Below the pieces are notes generated by a model. That model was not told the origin of the DNA. It saw only the letters and a program-made list of their open reading frames with translations, and made no database searches. From assembly GCF_009193325.2 (NCBI RefSeq), contig NZ_CP059856.1, forward strand, positions 3,720,001 to 3,784,000: a stretch of DNA of 64,000 bases. The letters run 5' to 3'. Below, piece by piece: positions 9,159-19,157 of the stretch (positions are counted from its first letter, which is position 1; every line of letters begins with the position of its first letter). A program made the translations under genes and the position numbers. Source of the stretch: Bacteroides zhangwenhongii (GTDB lineage Bacteria; Bacteroidota; Bacteroidia; Bacteroidales; Bacteroidaceae).

Positions 9159-10535
9159 ATGAAAAAACAGAATTTATTAATCCCTTTTTTCCTGTCACCA
9201 GCCGCAATCAATGCTGAAAATTGTCCTAATATTGTTTTCGTATTGGTAGATGACATGGGAATAGGAGATATCAATTGCTATTACAACCAACCGAAAATTC
9301 AGACTCCGAATATAGACAAACTAGCCTCAAAAAGCTTACAATTCATGCAACATTACAGTGGCTCTACAGTAAGTGCTCCCTCCCGTTGCTGCCTATTGAC
9401 AGGAAAACATACCGGTAATTCTTATATACGCGGAAATAAAGGTGTCAAAAGTGAAGAAGGAATCTTCGACTTGCACCTCCCCGCCAATGAAACAACAGTA
9501 GCTGAAGTGCTGAAACAAAAAGGTTATTCCACCATGTGTGTAGGCAAATGGGGACTTGGAGGACCAAAAACAAGTGGCAGCCCGATCAATAAAGGCTTTG
9601 ACTATTTCTTTGGCTATTTGTCTCAAGGAGATGCCCATCGATATTATCCCGAATACTTATATGAGAATGAGAATAAGATCCAACTCGGTGGAAAAGTATA
9701 TAGCCATTGGTTAATACTGGAAAAAGGCTTGAATTTCATCAAATCCCGTAAAAAAGAAGAGCCTTATTTTGCCTATTTCGCCATTACTCCCCCTCATGCT
9801 GACTTAGATTATCCGGATATCAGCCAATATCAAGGAAAGTTCCCTGAAACTCCTTATATCAATAAAAATGGAAAAGGAGGATTTAAAACACAAATAGCCC
9901 CAAAAGCCGCTTATGCTTCTATGATAACCGAAATAGACCGGAGTGTAGAAAAAATAATCTCTCTTATTAAAGAAAGAGGAGAATGGGACAATACTATTTT
10001 TATATTCTCTTCCGATAATGGCGTGCATTGCGTCGGTGGCCACGATCCTAAATTCTTTGACAGTAACGGTCCGTTCCGAGGATACAAACGGGATTTATAT
10101 GAAGGAGGAATTCGTACCCCATTCATTTTTTCTTGGCCCAAACATATAAAAGAACATAGGAAAACTCCGCATATCTCCGCTTTTTGGGATTTCTTACCTA
10201 CCGTATGCGATATTATAAATACAGAAGTTCCCAAAGGCGTAAATGGAATTTCTTATTTACCGGTTCTTCTAAATAAAGAAGACAAACAACCACAACATGA
10301 GTATATCTATTTCGAATTCTATGAAGCAGGAGGAAAACAATCCATTCTGAAAGATGGTTGGAAGTTAGTTCGCTTGAATCTTTCTAAACCCGATAAGTTG
10401 GTGGAAGAGTTGTATTACCTTCCCCATGATATCGGTGAAAAACATAATCTCATCAAAAACAACCGCAGCAAAGCGGAAGAGTTGAAAAAGCTTGCAAACA
10501 AGGCCCATACAAACAGCCCGAAATTTAACTGGTAA
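9159..10535 (+). CDS. S1-family sulfatase, exported
   Basis: 458 aa from the ATG at 9159. An in-frame ATG at 9147 would add only MIYT ahead of the signal peptide, so I prefer the second (MKKQNLL..., cleavage near INA). Metal-binding DD follows NIVFVLV, and the formylglycine site is SAPSR with Ser72, the serine type. Other sulfatase motifs are GKWGLGG (conserved Lys), HADLDYP and SSDNG-HCVGGHD. Length is typical for an arylsulfatase A-like enzyme. It probably acts in the periplasm on sulfated sugars released by the outer-membrane machinery. It is first in a two-gene operon and 25 bp before the next sulfatase. The exact S1 subfamily and the sulfate position it attacks cannot be told from motifs alone. 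Confidence 0.92.
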   Translation: MKKQNLLIPFFLSPAAINAENCPNIVFVLVDDMGIGDINCYYNQPKIQTPNIDKLASKSLQFMQHYSGSTVSAPSRCCLLTGKHTGNSYIRGNKGVKSEEGIFDLHLPANETTVAEVLKQKGYSTMCVGKWGLGGPKTSGSPINKGFDYFFGYLSQGDAHRYYPEYLYENENKIQLGGKVYSHWLILEKGLNFIKSRKKEEPYFAYFAITPPHADLDYPDISQYQGKFPETPYINKNGKGGFKTQIAPKAAYASMITEIDRSVEKIISLIKERGEWDNTIFIFSSDNGVHCVGGHDPKFFDSNGPFRGYKRDLYEGGIRTPFIFSWPKHIKEHRKTPHISAFWDFLPTVCDIINTEVPKGVNGISYLPVLLNKEDKQPQHEYIYFEFYEAGGKQSILKDGWKLVRLNLSKPDKLVEELYYLPHDIGEKHNLIKNNRSKAEELKKLANKAHTNSPKFNW

Positions 10536-10560
10536 ATATAACTATAAACTCAATATAATC

Positions 10561-12117
10561 ATGAAAACAAAACTATTACTAGGATGTAGTTTTGGCAGTT
10601 CTCTGCTAACAGGAGGATGTATCGACGTAAACAAAGCGGTCAATACTGCCACACAGCAAAAACCGAATGTCATCTTTATAGTAGCCGATGACTTAGGTTA
10701 CGGAGATATCAGTTGCTACGGAGAAAAAACAATCTCCACTCCTCATGTGGATAGCCTTGCCGCAAATGGTATTCGCTTTACGGATGCTCATTCAGTAGCA
10801 GCTACCAGTACCCCGTCACGATATTCTCTCTTCACCGGTCATTATAGTTGGCGACGGAACGACACAGGTATCGCTGCGGGTAATGCGGGAATGATAATCA
10901 AACCGGAACAAACAACCATTGCGGATATGTTTAAATCGGCAGGATATACAACCGGAGCTATCGGCAAATGGCATTTAGGGATGGGAGATAAGACCGGAAC
11001 TCAAGATTGGAATGGAGTTATCACCCCCGGTCCTCAAGATATCGGTTTTGACTATTCATATCTTATGGCAGCTACAGGTGACCGGGTACCTTGCGTCTGG
11101 ATTGAGAACCAACGGGTAGCCAATTATGATGTCAATGCTCCTATTCATGTTAGCTATACCAAGCCTTTTCCCGGAGAACCTCTGGGTAAAGATCATCCCG
11201 AATTACTGACAAAGCTAAAGCCCTACCCCAATCATGGGCATAACCAAGCTATTGTAAATGGCATTTCACGTATTGGTTATATGAAAGGAGGAGGAAAAGC
11301 ATTATGGAAAGATGAAAATATCGCCGATACTCTTACTGCCAAAGCCGTTCGCTACATAGAAGAGCATAAAGATACCACTTTCTTCCTCTATGTAGGCACC
11401 AATGATATTCATGTGCCTCGCTATCCACATTCTCGCTTTACAGGCAAAAGTGGTATGGGATATCGGGGAGACGCTATTCTACAATTTGACTGGACAGTCG
11501 GTGAAATCATGAAAGCACTGCAAAAACAGGGAATCGCAGAAAATACATTGATTGTTCTTACCAGTGATAACGGTCCGGTTGTCAACGATGGATATTTGGA
11601 CCAAGCTATAGAACTACTTGGAGAACATCGTCCTTGGGGAGATATGAGAGGGGGAAAATACAGTAATTTTGAGGCAGGAACACGAATTCCTTTTATTGTG
11701 AGTTGGCCAGCAAGAGTAACTCCAAGCATCTCAAACGCCTTAGTCTCACACATCGACTTATTTGCATCGATGGCCGAACTAGTAGGAACAGAACTAAAAG
11801 AAGGTGTTGCTATTGATAGCCGTAAGCAACTAAGCGCATTATTGGGAACAGATAAAAAAGGACGGGATTACATCATAGAAGCCGCTCAGTCTATTTCTAT
11901 TTCTGACGGAGAATGGAAATATATCACTCCTTGCGACCGTACTCCCTATTATAAAATCACTCATACAGAAACGGGTAACTCTCTTGAAGAACAACTTTAT
12001 AATCTACATAAAGATATAGGTGAAAAACACAATCTGGCTAAAAAGTATCCGGAAAAGTTGAAAGAATTAAAAAGAGTGTTGGAACAGGAAAAGGAAAAAG
12101 GATATATGCTGAAATAG
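10561..12117 (+). CDS. S1-family sulfatase, lipoprotein
   Basis: 518 aa from the ATG at 10561. The frame is open further upstream, but that part overlaps the previous gene and lacks a signal. The N-terminus MKTKLLL...LTGGC is a lipoprotein signal with Cys20. Metal-binding DD follows FIVA, and the formylglycine motif is STPSR with Ser83, again serine type. GKWHLGMGD, GTNDIHVPR and TSDNGPVVNDGY complete the sulfatase pattern. An insert of about 100 residues between GFDYSY and the IHVPR motif is longer than in the sulfatase before it, so the two are different subfamilies and probably remove sulfate from different positions. Membrane anchoring suggests the periplasmic or outer face. It ends its operon; no hairpin terminator is visible after it. 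Confidence 0.92.
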   Translation: MKTKLLLGCSFGSSLLTGGCIDVNKAVNTATQQKPNVIFIVADDLGYGDISCYGEKTISTPHVDSLAANGIRFTDAHSVAATSTPSRYSLFTGHYSWRRNDTGIAAGNAGMIIKPEQTTIADMFKSAGYTTGAIGKWHLGMGDKTGTQDWNGVITPGPQDIGFDYSYLMAATGDRVPCVWIENQRVANYDVNAPIHVSYTKPFPGEPLGKDHPELLTKLKPYPNHGHNQAIVNGISRIGYMKGGGKALWKDENIADTLTAKAVRYIEEHKDTTFFLYVGTNDIHVPRYPHSRFTGKSGMGYRGDAILQFDWTVGEIMKALQKQGIAENTLIVLTSDNGPVVNDGYLDQAIELLGEHRPWGDMRGGKYSNFEAGTRIPFIVSWPARVTPSISNALVSHIDLFASMAELVGTELKEGVAIDSRKQLSALLGTDKKGRDYIIEAAQSISISDGEWKYITPCDRTPYYKITHTETGNSLEEQLYNLHKDIGEKHNLAKKYPEKLKELKRVLEQEKEKGYMLK

Positions 12118-12241
12118 CATGAGTCCGCAAAGAGTCTGTCACACACTACGACATATTCTCAACGTAACATGGAGTTTTTAACGTTCAGAATTCTTGTTAT
12201 GATAAAATCTGGTTTCTTAGGTAGTCTAGGAAAGGGGAAGT

Positions 12242-12333
12242 GTTAAATAGACGGAAAGAACACCCCACGAAACGGAAAACAAAGTTTTAGAGATGGAAAA
12301 CAAAATGAAAGAAACAATTCTATTATAACTTTG
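12242..12333 (+). promoter_or_regulatory. HTCS-type operator array plus promoter for the SusC/SusD operon
   Basis: The array 12242-12304 shows the 21-bp repeat again. The cores are at 12250-12254 (GACGG), around 12271-12275 (AACGG) and 12292-12296 (GATGG). The second and third copies are more diverged than at the other two sites. The -7 box TAACTTTG is at 12326-12333, 21 bp past the array. Transcription would begin near 12340, giving a leader of about 180 nt before the first gene. Confidence 0.8.
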
Positions 12334-12338
12334 CATTC

Positions 12339-12520
12339 ATGAAAAATCTTCTAATAAACTTTAATTCAAATACCATGAAAACTTAGAATTTATCAACCGC
12401 CACTTTGGTAGCAAGCAATGTCAGAGACATGCTTTTCGTACACAGAAAAAAACTAATATAGAATAGTTCTGTCGTTATATGAATTTTCAACCAAACATTA
12501 ATCTTTAGTATTTTCAAGCT
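12339..12520 (+). other. Long 5' leader with a short frame and a decayed gene start
   Basis: The leader of the SusC operon begins with ATG at 12339 followed by 15 codons and a TAG. A second ATG at 12375 in the same frame meets that TAG after three codons. The bases after it still resemble the start of the genes nearby: GCCACTTTGGTA at 12399-12410 recurs at 12560-12571 inside the next gene's signal peptide. This reads as a duplicated and broken gene start. A working leader peptide is possible but less likely. Nothing else is seen in the gap 12118-12520. Confidence 0.35.
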
Positions 12521-13960
12521 ATGAAAAGAAAAACAACAATTTCAACTGTATGGAAACAAGCCACTTTGGTATTTTTTTCATCAATTTGCTTGAGCGGATT
12601 AGGAGGATGTCAAGATGGGGGAACCACATACGGGGCACCTCAGGGTTCTCCCTCCAATCCTGATCAACCGGTGACTTTCACCGATTTTACCCCCAACGAG
12701 GGTCCTGTACGTACACGCATGTATATCAACGGTGAAAACTTCGGAACGGACATTTCCCTTATCGAAGTATTTATAGGTGGACAGAAGGCAAAGGTCATTC
12801 ACTCGTCCGACAAACAGATTTATTGCATGGTACCGGCACGTGCCAGCGGCGGATACGTAGAAGTGACCATCAAGAATCCCGATGGAAACGAGTATGTGAA
12901 ACACACGTTCGATCAAAGGTTCACGTATCATTTTAACGAAATGGTAGGAACACTTTGGGGTAAAGTAGATGAAAACGGAAACAGTTCCGTGAAAAACGGA
13001 AGTTTTGAAGAGGCAGAGACTGTTGAACCGCGATTGGCTTTGTTTGACGACAAAGACGGAAGAAGGGAAATCTATTTTTGCGAAGGTAACAAAACCATCC
13101 GTAAGATGAACCTCGACACTCAAGAAGTAACTACGATATTAAAATCCGGTTCCGTAGATTGGAAGTCCATCAATACGATGTGTTGGAGCAAGGAAAAAGA
13201 CACCTTGTTTGTTAACAACGTAACCACAGTGAAGGATGCTCCCGGTATATATTACTTCTTAAGAAAAGAGAACTTCCAAATTCCACACAACTGCGTGATC
13301 ATGAAAAACGTGAACTGTATTTTCATCAACGATGCGGATCCGGACGACTGGGGAATCTATTTTATCACCAAAGACAAGTCGATGCTTTATAAAGGTATAT
13401 TCAATCCTGAAACCGGATTATGGGATCCTCAAGAACTTCACACCTTCGGAAGTGGCGGACAATGGTATGAGAATGCGGTTTTTCATCCTGAGGGCAAATA
13501 CCTTTACTGTCTGGCGCGCGGACAACACTGCATTCAGAAAGTGATCTACCACCCCGAAACCAACCAACTGGAGAAGCCTGACGTATTCGTCGGTTATTCC
13601 GGTTCGGGAGGATATATGGACGGAGTAGGAACGAATGCCCGCTTCGACATCCCGATGCAAGGCGTATTTGTAAAAAATGAACAATACATAAAGGAGGGAA
13701 AAGATGATATTTATGACTTTTACGTAATGGATGCCGGCAACCATTGTGTACGTATCGTATCTCCCGAAGGAGTTGTCACGACTTATGCAGGACGGGGTAG
13801 CGCCTCTTCCGACGGCAGAACTTGGGGATATATCGACGGACCGATACGAACCGATGCCCGTTTCTCCACTCCAATGGGACTCTGTTATGAGAAATCGACC
13901 GCCACATTCTACGTCTGTGACAAGAACAACAGACGCATCCGTACCATTTCTGTTCAGTAA
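12521..13960 (+). CDS. Surface glycan-binding lipoprotein with IPT/TIG and NHL-type repeats
   Basis: 479 aa. Lipoprotein signal ending LSGLGGC (Cys30). Residues about 52-130 form an IPT/TIG immunoglobulin-like domain (FTDFTPNEGPVRTRMYINGENFG). The rest is a beta-propeller with NHL-like repeats near the end (GNHCVRIVSPEGVVTTYAGR, and KNNRRIRTIS at the C-terminus). Proteins of this layout sit next to SusC/SusD in Bacteroides PULs and act as cell-surface glycan-binding proteins. No catalytic motif is seen. It is the first gene of the operon, 31 bp before SusC. The opposite gene order from the common SusC-SusD-SGBP layout is worth noting. Confidence 0.85.
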   Translation: MKRKTTISTVWKQATLVFFSSICLSGLGGCQDGGTTYGAPQGSPSNPDQPVTFTDFTPNEGPVRTRMYINGENFGTDISLIEVFIGGQKAKVIHSSDKQIYCMVPARASGGYVEVTIKNPDGNEYVKHTFDQRFTYHFNEMVGTLWGKVDENGNSSVKNGSFEEAETVEPRLALFDDKDGRREIYFCEGNKTIRKMNLDTQEVTTILKSGSVDWKSINTMCWSKEKDTLFVNNVTTVKDAPGIYYFLRKENFQIPHNCVIMKNVNCIFINDADPDDWGIYFITKDKSMLYKGIFNPETGLWDPQELHTFGSGGQWYENAVFHPEGKYLYCLARGQHCIQKVIYHPETNQLEKPDVFVGYSGSGGYMDGVGTNARFDIPMQGVFVKNEQYIKEGKDDIYDFYVMDAGNHCVRIVSPEGVVTTYAGRGSASSDGRTWGYIDGPIRTDARFSTPMGLCYEKSTATFYVCDKNNRRIRTISVQ

Positions 13961-13991
13961 ACGAATGATTAACACACAATTATAAGTAAAT

Positions 13992-16900
13992 ATGAAAAGA
14001 ATATTATTCATTGCAATCTGTCTGCTAACGGGTTGCGTCTGGGGAACGTATGCTCAAAACAAAAGCATAGAAGTCTCCGGAAACGTGAAAGACGAGACCG
14101 GGATGCCGCTCATCGGTGTCAATATCTCCGTGAAAAACACAAGTGGTTTGGGGGTGATTACCGACATTGATGGAAACTACACTATCAAAATAGCTCCATA
14201 CAGTACTCTGATCTACTCGTATATCGGTATGGTAACACAGGAAATATTGATTAAAGAGAACATGAAAAAGGTCAATGTGGTGCTGAAAGAGTCGACCAAA
14301 AACGTCATTGATGAGGTAGTGGTAACCGGTACCGGTGTACAAAAGAAAGTAACCGTGACAGGAGCTGTCTCCACAGTAAATGTGGATTTGCTGAAAACAC
14401 CAACTTCGAGCGTTACCAACGCTTTGGCCGGAAATGTACCGGGCATTATGGCCATGCAGAACAGCGGTCAGCCCGGAAAAAACATTTCCGATTTCTGGAT
14501 CCGCGGTATTTCCACATTCGGAGCAAGCAACAGCGCTTTGGTGCTGGTAGACGGTTTCGAGCGTAGCCTTGACGAGATTAACGTGGAAGATATCGAATCT
14601 TTCTCCGTACTCAAAGACGCCTCGGCCACAGCTATCTACGGTTCACGAGGTGCAAACGGAGTGGTATTGATTACCACCAGACACGGTAAGGCAGGCAAAG
14701 TAAATATCAATGCAAAAGTACAATCTTCTTACAACACCCGTACCTACACACCCTCGTTCGTTGACGGGCCTACGTATGCCTCCATGCTGAACGAATCACG
14801 AGTGACACGCGGACTGGAGCCTCTTTATGACGAAGCAGACATGTATTTGTTCCGCAGCGGAATGGACCCCGACCTTTATCCAAATGTCAACTGGATGGAT
14901 GCATTGTTGAAAGACGGTGCCATGACTCAACGCGCCAATGTAGACATCAGCGGTGGTGGTACCACAGCCCGTTATTTCGTCTCCATGAGTTACCTGAACG
15001 AAGACGGTATGTATAAAGTGGACAGTTCAATAAGAGACAAATATGACTCCAACCCCAATTACCAACGCTGGAACTATCGTATGAACGTGGACGTCGACGT
15101 TACCAAGACCACTTTACTGAAAATGGGCATATCCGGATGGTTATCCAAACAGAATGAACCGGGATGCGGAGGGGGAGAATCACAATTGTGGGCATCTATC
15201 GTAGGCCATAATCCAATCTCTACACCAATATACTACTCCGACGGGAAATTAGGAAGTTCCGGTACGGGCAATAAAGCTAACCCTTGGATGCTTTCCACGC
15301 AAAACGGATACAAAGAAAAATGGAATAACACCATACAAACCAACATCACATTGGAACAAGACCTGAAGTTCATCACCAAAGGACTGAAGTTCACGGGACG
15401 CTTCGGATTCGACACCTTCAACGAGAACACAAAGCTTCACGAACAATGGCCCGAACTTTGGAAGGCTGAACGGGAACGGGACAGTAATGGGAACATGGTT
15501 TTCCATAAACTTGCTGATGAACAGGTGATGAAGCACAGTTCCTCCGCCAAAGGCACACGTAAAGAGTTTTTCGAGGCCATTCTGAACTATAGCCGCACTT
15601 TCGGCGACCACCGGGTGGGAGGAACGTTGAAATACACTCAAGATGCCAATACCAATACACAAAGCGTCAGTGATTATGAATGGCTCGACCGCAAACATCA
15701 AGGGCTTGCCGGGCGATTCACATACGGATGGAAATACCGCTACTTCTTCGACTTCAACTTCGGCTACAACGGTTCCGAGAATTTTGCACCCGGACGCCAG
15801 TTCGGATTTTTCCCCGCCTACTCTTTGGCCTGGAACATCGCAGAGGAATCTTTCGTGAAAAAGAACTTGCCTTGGCTCAGTATGTTCAAGCTCCGCTACT
15901 CTTACGGTAAGGTCGGTAGCGATAACGTAGGCAGACGCTTTCCCTACTTACCCGGATTCAGCAACCTAAATGAGTATTCATACACATGGGGAGACTACGT
16001 AGATACTTCTTGGGCAGGAGGAAACAATAGCAACAAGTACAATGCACTGACCTATTCAATGATTACCTCCGAAGAAATCACTTGGGAGATTGCCACAAAG
16101 CATGATGTGGGATTGGACATATCTGTTCTCAATGACAAAATATCGGGTACGATTGACTATTTTCACGAGACACGCGACGGAATTTTCATGAATCGTACCA
16201 ATCTACCGTGGATTGTCGGCATGAACGGACTGAAAGCCAATGCCAATGTGGGTAAGGTACTTTCAAAAGGTTTCGACGGCAATATAGCCTACCACGACAA
16301 GTTCGGAAAAGTAGACTTTACTTTACGCGGCAACTTTACTTATAGCAAGAATGAGATTCAAGAATACGATGAAGTAAACTCACTCTATCCGTATAAAATG
16401 AAGGCCGGTCAGCGTGTCGGTCAAGCATTGGGTTTGGTAGCCGTAGGATTATTCAAAGACTATGAAGATATCCGTAACAGCCCTGACCAAAGCCCGGTAG
16501 GCGGTTCTTCGATTATGCCCGGTGACATCAAATACAAGGACGTCAATGGCGACGGAAGAATCGGTGATAGCGATGTCGTCCCCATCGGAGCGACAACCCG
16601 TCCGAATTTGATTTATGGTTTCGGAGTCTCCGCACAATGGAAGGGACTTGATGTCAATGTACATTTTCAAGGAGCAGGCAAATCATCGTTCTTCATCAAA
16701 GGGCAAAGTATCTATGCATTCAGTGAGGGTGAATGGGGAAATGTGTTTGATGACTACGTTGGTAACTACTGGAGCCTGGATAACCCCGACCCCAATGCCA
16801 AATACCCCCGTCTGAGCTGGAACGGCAATGCCAATAATAATCGTGCCTCCACTTTCTGGCTGCGTGACGGTTCTTACCTCCGCCTAAAAACCTTGGAAGT

Positions 16901-17087
16901 AGGCTACACATTGCCTAAGAATATTTCACGTGTATTATACATGAACAATATCAGGGTATTCTTCATCGGAACGAATCTGTTAACTTTCAGCAAATTCAAG
17001 ATGTGGGATCCGGAAATGGGAAGCAGCACGGGACAACAGTATCCGCTGAGCAAATCATATACATTGGGACTGACCGTCACCCTGTAA
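13992..17087 (+). CDS. SusC/RagA-family TonB-dependent outer-membrane transporter
   Basis: 1031 aa. Signal peptide to about residue 22 (TYAQ). Residues 26-105 are the carboxypeptidase-D regulatory-like domain (VSGNVKDETGMPLIGVNI...GNYTI). The TonB box region is DEVVVTGTGVQKK, followed by the plug with the SusC signatures SFSVLKDASATAIYGSRGANGVVLITT. The remainder is the beta-barrel, ending with the aromatic/hydrophobic SYTLGLTVTL. It imports oligosaccharides through the outer membrane with SusD acting as the lid. It is 27 bp before susD. No extra N-terminal anti-sigma-interacting (STN) domain is visible, in agreement with control by an HTCS rather than by an ECF sigma/anti-sigma pair. Confidence 0.97.
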   Translation: MKRILFIAICLLTGCVWGTYAQNKSIEVSGNVKDETGMPLIGVNISVKNTSGLGVITDIDGNYTIKIAPYSTLIYSYIGMVTQEILIKENMKKVNVVLKESTKNVIDEVVVTGTGVQKKVTVTGAVSTVNVDLLKTPTSSVTNALAGNVPGIMAMQNSGQPGKNISDFWIRGISTFGASNSALVLVDGFERSLDEINVEDIESFSVLKDASATAIYGSRGANGVVLITTRHGKAGKVNINAKVQSSYNTRTYTPSFVDGPTYASMLNESRVTRGLEPLYDEADMYLFRSGMDPDLYPNVNWMDALLKDGAMTQRANVDISGGGTTARYFVSMSYLNEDGMYKVDSSIRDKYDSNPNYQRWNYRMNVDVDVTKTTLLKMGISGWLSKQNEPGCGGGESQLWASIVGHNPISTPIYYSDGKLGSSGTGNKANPWMLSTQNGYKEKWNNTIQTNITLEQDLKFITKGLKFTGRFGFDTFNENTKLHEQWPELWKAERERDSNGNMVFHKLADEQVMKHSSSAKGTRKEFFEAILNYSRTFGDHRVGGTLKYTQDANTNTQSVSDYEWLDRKHQGLAGRFTYGWKYRYFFDFNFGYNGSENFAPGRQFGFFPAYSLAWNIAEESFVKKNLPWLSMFKLRYSYGKVGSDNVGRRFPYLPGFSNLNEYSYTWGDYVDTSWAGGNNSNKYNALTYSMITSEEITWEIATKHDVGLDISVLNDKISGTIDYFHETRDGIFMNRTNLPWIVGMNGLKANANVGKVLSKGFDGNIAYHDKFGKVDFTLRGNFTYSKNEIQEYDEVNSLYPYKMKAGQRVGQALGLVAVGLFKDYEDIRNSPDQSPVGGSSIMPGDIKYKDVNGDGRIGDSDVVPIGATTRPNLIYGFGVSAQWKGLDVNVHFQGAGKSSFFIKGQSIYAFSEGEWGNVFDDYVGNYWSLDNPDPNAKYPRLSWNGNANNNRASTFWLRDGSYLRLKTLEVGYTLPKNISRVLYMNNIRVFFIGTNLLTFSKFKMWDPEMGSSTGQQYPLSKSYTLGLTVTL

Positions 17088-17114
17088 GTACATAACGCAT
17101 AAAACTGATATACA

Positions 17115-19136
17115 ATGAAAAAGAAACATATATTATATGTAGCCATGCTGAGCCTGGGAATGGCCGCAAGCTCATGCTCTGATTATTTGAATGTATCGGA
17201 TAAACTGGAAGAAACGACTCAAAATTTGGAAAAGATTTTCATGAGTAAAGAACTCTCCGAACAATGGCTGGCACAAGCCTATGCTTATCTGACACTTTAT
17301 AATTCGGATATTAACAACAGAGAGTATTGCCTTACCAATTTTGCGGATGATTATATCTTTGGCGATGCCATGTCTGAACTTCGCAGGTTCAAATATGCCG
17401 AATACGATGAAGAGTTTCACCGTAGTGCCTGGTATGAGGCATACAACGGTATCCGCCAAGCTTCCATCTTTATTCATAACATTGACCGCAATCCGGAATT
17501 TACACCGGAAGAAAGAAAAGACTACAAAGCGCAAGCACGCTTTGTCCGCGCCTATCTTTATTGGAAATTGTTGCAAAAGTTCGGCCCTATACCATTGATG
17601 CCGGACAAAGGAATGGACTACTCGCTTAGTTATGACGAAATTGCCACTCCGCGCAGCACGTACGATGAGTGTGCGAACTTTATTGCTCAAGAAATGGTGT
17701 TGGCAGCTTATGATCTGCCGGAAGACCGCGACAGCCGTAACATTGCCCGTCCTACACGTGGTGCCGCACTGGCTGCCCGGGCAAAAGCATTGCTTTACGC
17801 TGCCAGCCCCATCAACAATCCCGGAGGACCGGGCGACCCGATACCATCGGAACGCTTCACAGATATGGTAGACGATCAAGGCCGCCTATTGATGGGACAG
17901 GAATATAATGAGGAAAAATGGGCAAAAGCCGCAGCAGCAGCGAAAGACGTAGTAGAAATGGGGAAAAGAGGAGTATACAGACTCTATACCGTGAAAGCGC
18001 GTTCGGAAGGAACAATTGACTATCCGGCCACTATTACACCTCCACCTCATAAACCTTTTTCAGACCAAAACTATCCGGACGGATGGGCGGATATTGATCC
18101 TTTGCAATCCTATCAGAATATGTTCAACGGCAACCTTCACCCGTCCGACAATCCGGAAATGATATTCACCGTAGGACAAAACATTAATGCCAGTACCTTA
18201 TCCCAACGAGGTATGCCTAGAGAAATAGGCGGATGGAATTGCTATGCCATGACTGGTAAACAATGTGATGCCTACGAAATGAACGACGGTACTCCATTCG
18301 ATAAAACAAAGAAATATACCGGTGACGATATGTATATTAGTGCTTCAGAGGCAGCAAGCGGGACTTATGCACCTCTCCTTGAAGGAGTAAACAAGCGCTA
18401 TGCACATCGTGAACCACGCTTCTACGCTTCTTGCGCCTATAACGGAACATTCTGGCCTGCCACTAGTGCAGAACTGCCTGAGGACCGCAACAAACAGGTG
18501 TTCTACTATCGCGGAATGGACAGTGGATGGGGAATTAAGGATAATGTGTTGCGTACAGGAATCGGAGTGATGAAATACATCAGCACACGTGATAATGCCA
18601 AAGCCGGAACTATCATAGCCAAGCCCATTGTCGGTATCCGCTATGCCGACGTGCTTCTGTGGTATGCCGAAGCTTTGAACGAACTGAATCCGGGCGCACA
18701 ATACACCATTCCTTCGTGGGACGGCAGTCAGTCTTATACCATCACCCGTGATAAGGAAGAGATGCACTATGCCATCAAAAGAGTACGTCTGCGTGCTGGT
18801 CTCCCCGATTATGATGAAACCGATGTGTATCAAAACCAAGGAGCTTTCCGGAAGGCACTGAAGCACGAACGCCAGATTGAATTCTTTGCTGAGAACAGCC
18901 GCTATTTCGACCTTCGGAGATGGAAGGATGCACAGAAAGAAGAGTCCATGCCGATAACAGGGTGTAATATCTATATGAGTGAGACGGCAAAAGATTATTT
19001 TCACACGCAAGTGACGCTGTCCGATATTCCGACCACTTTCAACCGTAAGATGTATTTCTGGCCAATTTCCAAAAACGAGTTGAATAAAAACATGCGGATG
19101 ACACAAAATCCGGGATGGGAAAGCTATGACCAATAA
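17115..19136 (+). CDS. SusD/RagB-family nutrient-binding lipoprotein
   Basis: 673 aa. Lipoprotein signal MKKKHILYVAMLSLGMAASSC, lipid Cys21. The TPR-like scaffold contains RFVRAYLYWKLLQKFGPIPLMPD, and the C-terminal SusD signatures are GIRYADVLLWYAEALNEL and ALKHERQIEFFAENSRYFDLRRWK. At 673 residues it is longer than many SusD proteins (about 500-600). It forms the lid of the SusC channel at the cell surface and helps capture the glycan. It is 21 bp before the next lipoprotein gene and clearly in the same operon. Confidence 0.97.
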   Translation: MKKKHILYVAMLSLGMAASSCSDYLNVSDKLEETTQNLEKIFMSKELSEQWLAQAYAYLTLYNSDINNREYCLTNFADDYIFGDAMSELRRFKYAEYDEEFHRSAWYEAYNGIRQASIFIHNIDRNPEFTPEERKDYKAQARFVRAYLYWKLLQKFGPIPLMPDKGMDYSLSYDEIATPRSTYDECANFIAQEMVLAAYDLPEDRDSRNIARPTRGAALAARAKALLYAASPINNPGGPGDPIPSERFTDMVDDQGRLLMGQEYNEEKWAKAAAAAKDVVEMGKRGVYRLYTVKARSEGTIDYPATITPPPHKPFSDQNYPDGWADIDPLQSYQNMFNGNLHPSDNPEMIFTVGQNINASTLSQRGMPREIGGWNCYAMTGKQCDAYEMNDGTPFDKTKKYTGDDMYISASEAASGTYAPLLEGVNKRYAHREPRFYASCAYNGTFWPATSAELPEDRNKQVFYYRGMDSGWGIKDNVLRTGIGVMKYISTRDNAKAGTIIAKPIVGIRYADVLLWYAEALNELNPGAQYTIPSWDGSQSYTITRDKEEMHYAIKRVRLRAGLPDYDETDVYQNQGAFRKALKHERQIEFFAENSRYFDLRRWKDAQKEESMPITGCNIYMSETAKDYFHTQVTLSDIPTTFNRKMYFWPISKNELNKNMRMTQNPGWESYDQ

Positions 19137-19157
19137 TCTCTAAAAACGAAGACAGAA

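Noticed and set aside
8968..9207. 79-codon minus-strand frame between the HTCS and the sulfatase operon
   Set aside because: It covers the operator array, promoter and sulfatase start. Composition is that of AT-rich non-coding DNA.
13418..14011. 197-codon minus-strand frame across the end of the SGBP-like gene
   Set aside because: Antisense to NHL-like repeats and overlapping the susC start; no supporting signals.
18345..19133. 262-codon minus-strand frame inside SusD
   Set aside because: Antisense to the conserved SusD C-terminus; the product has no family features.
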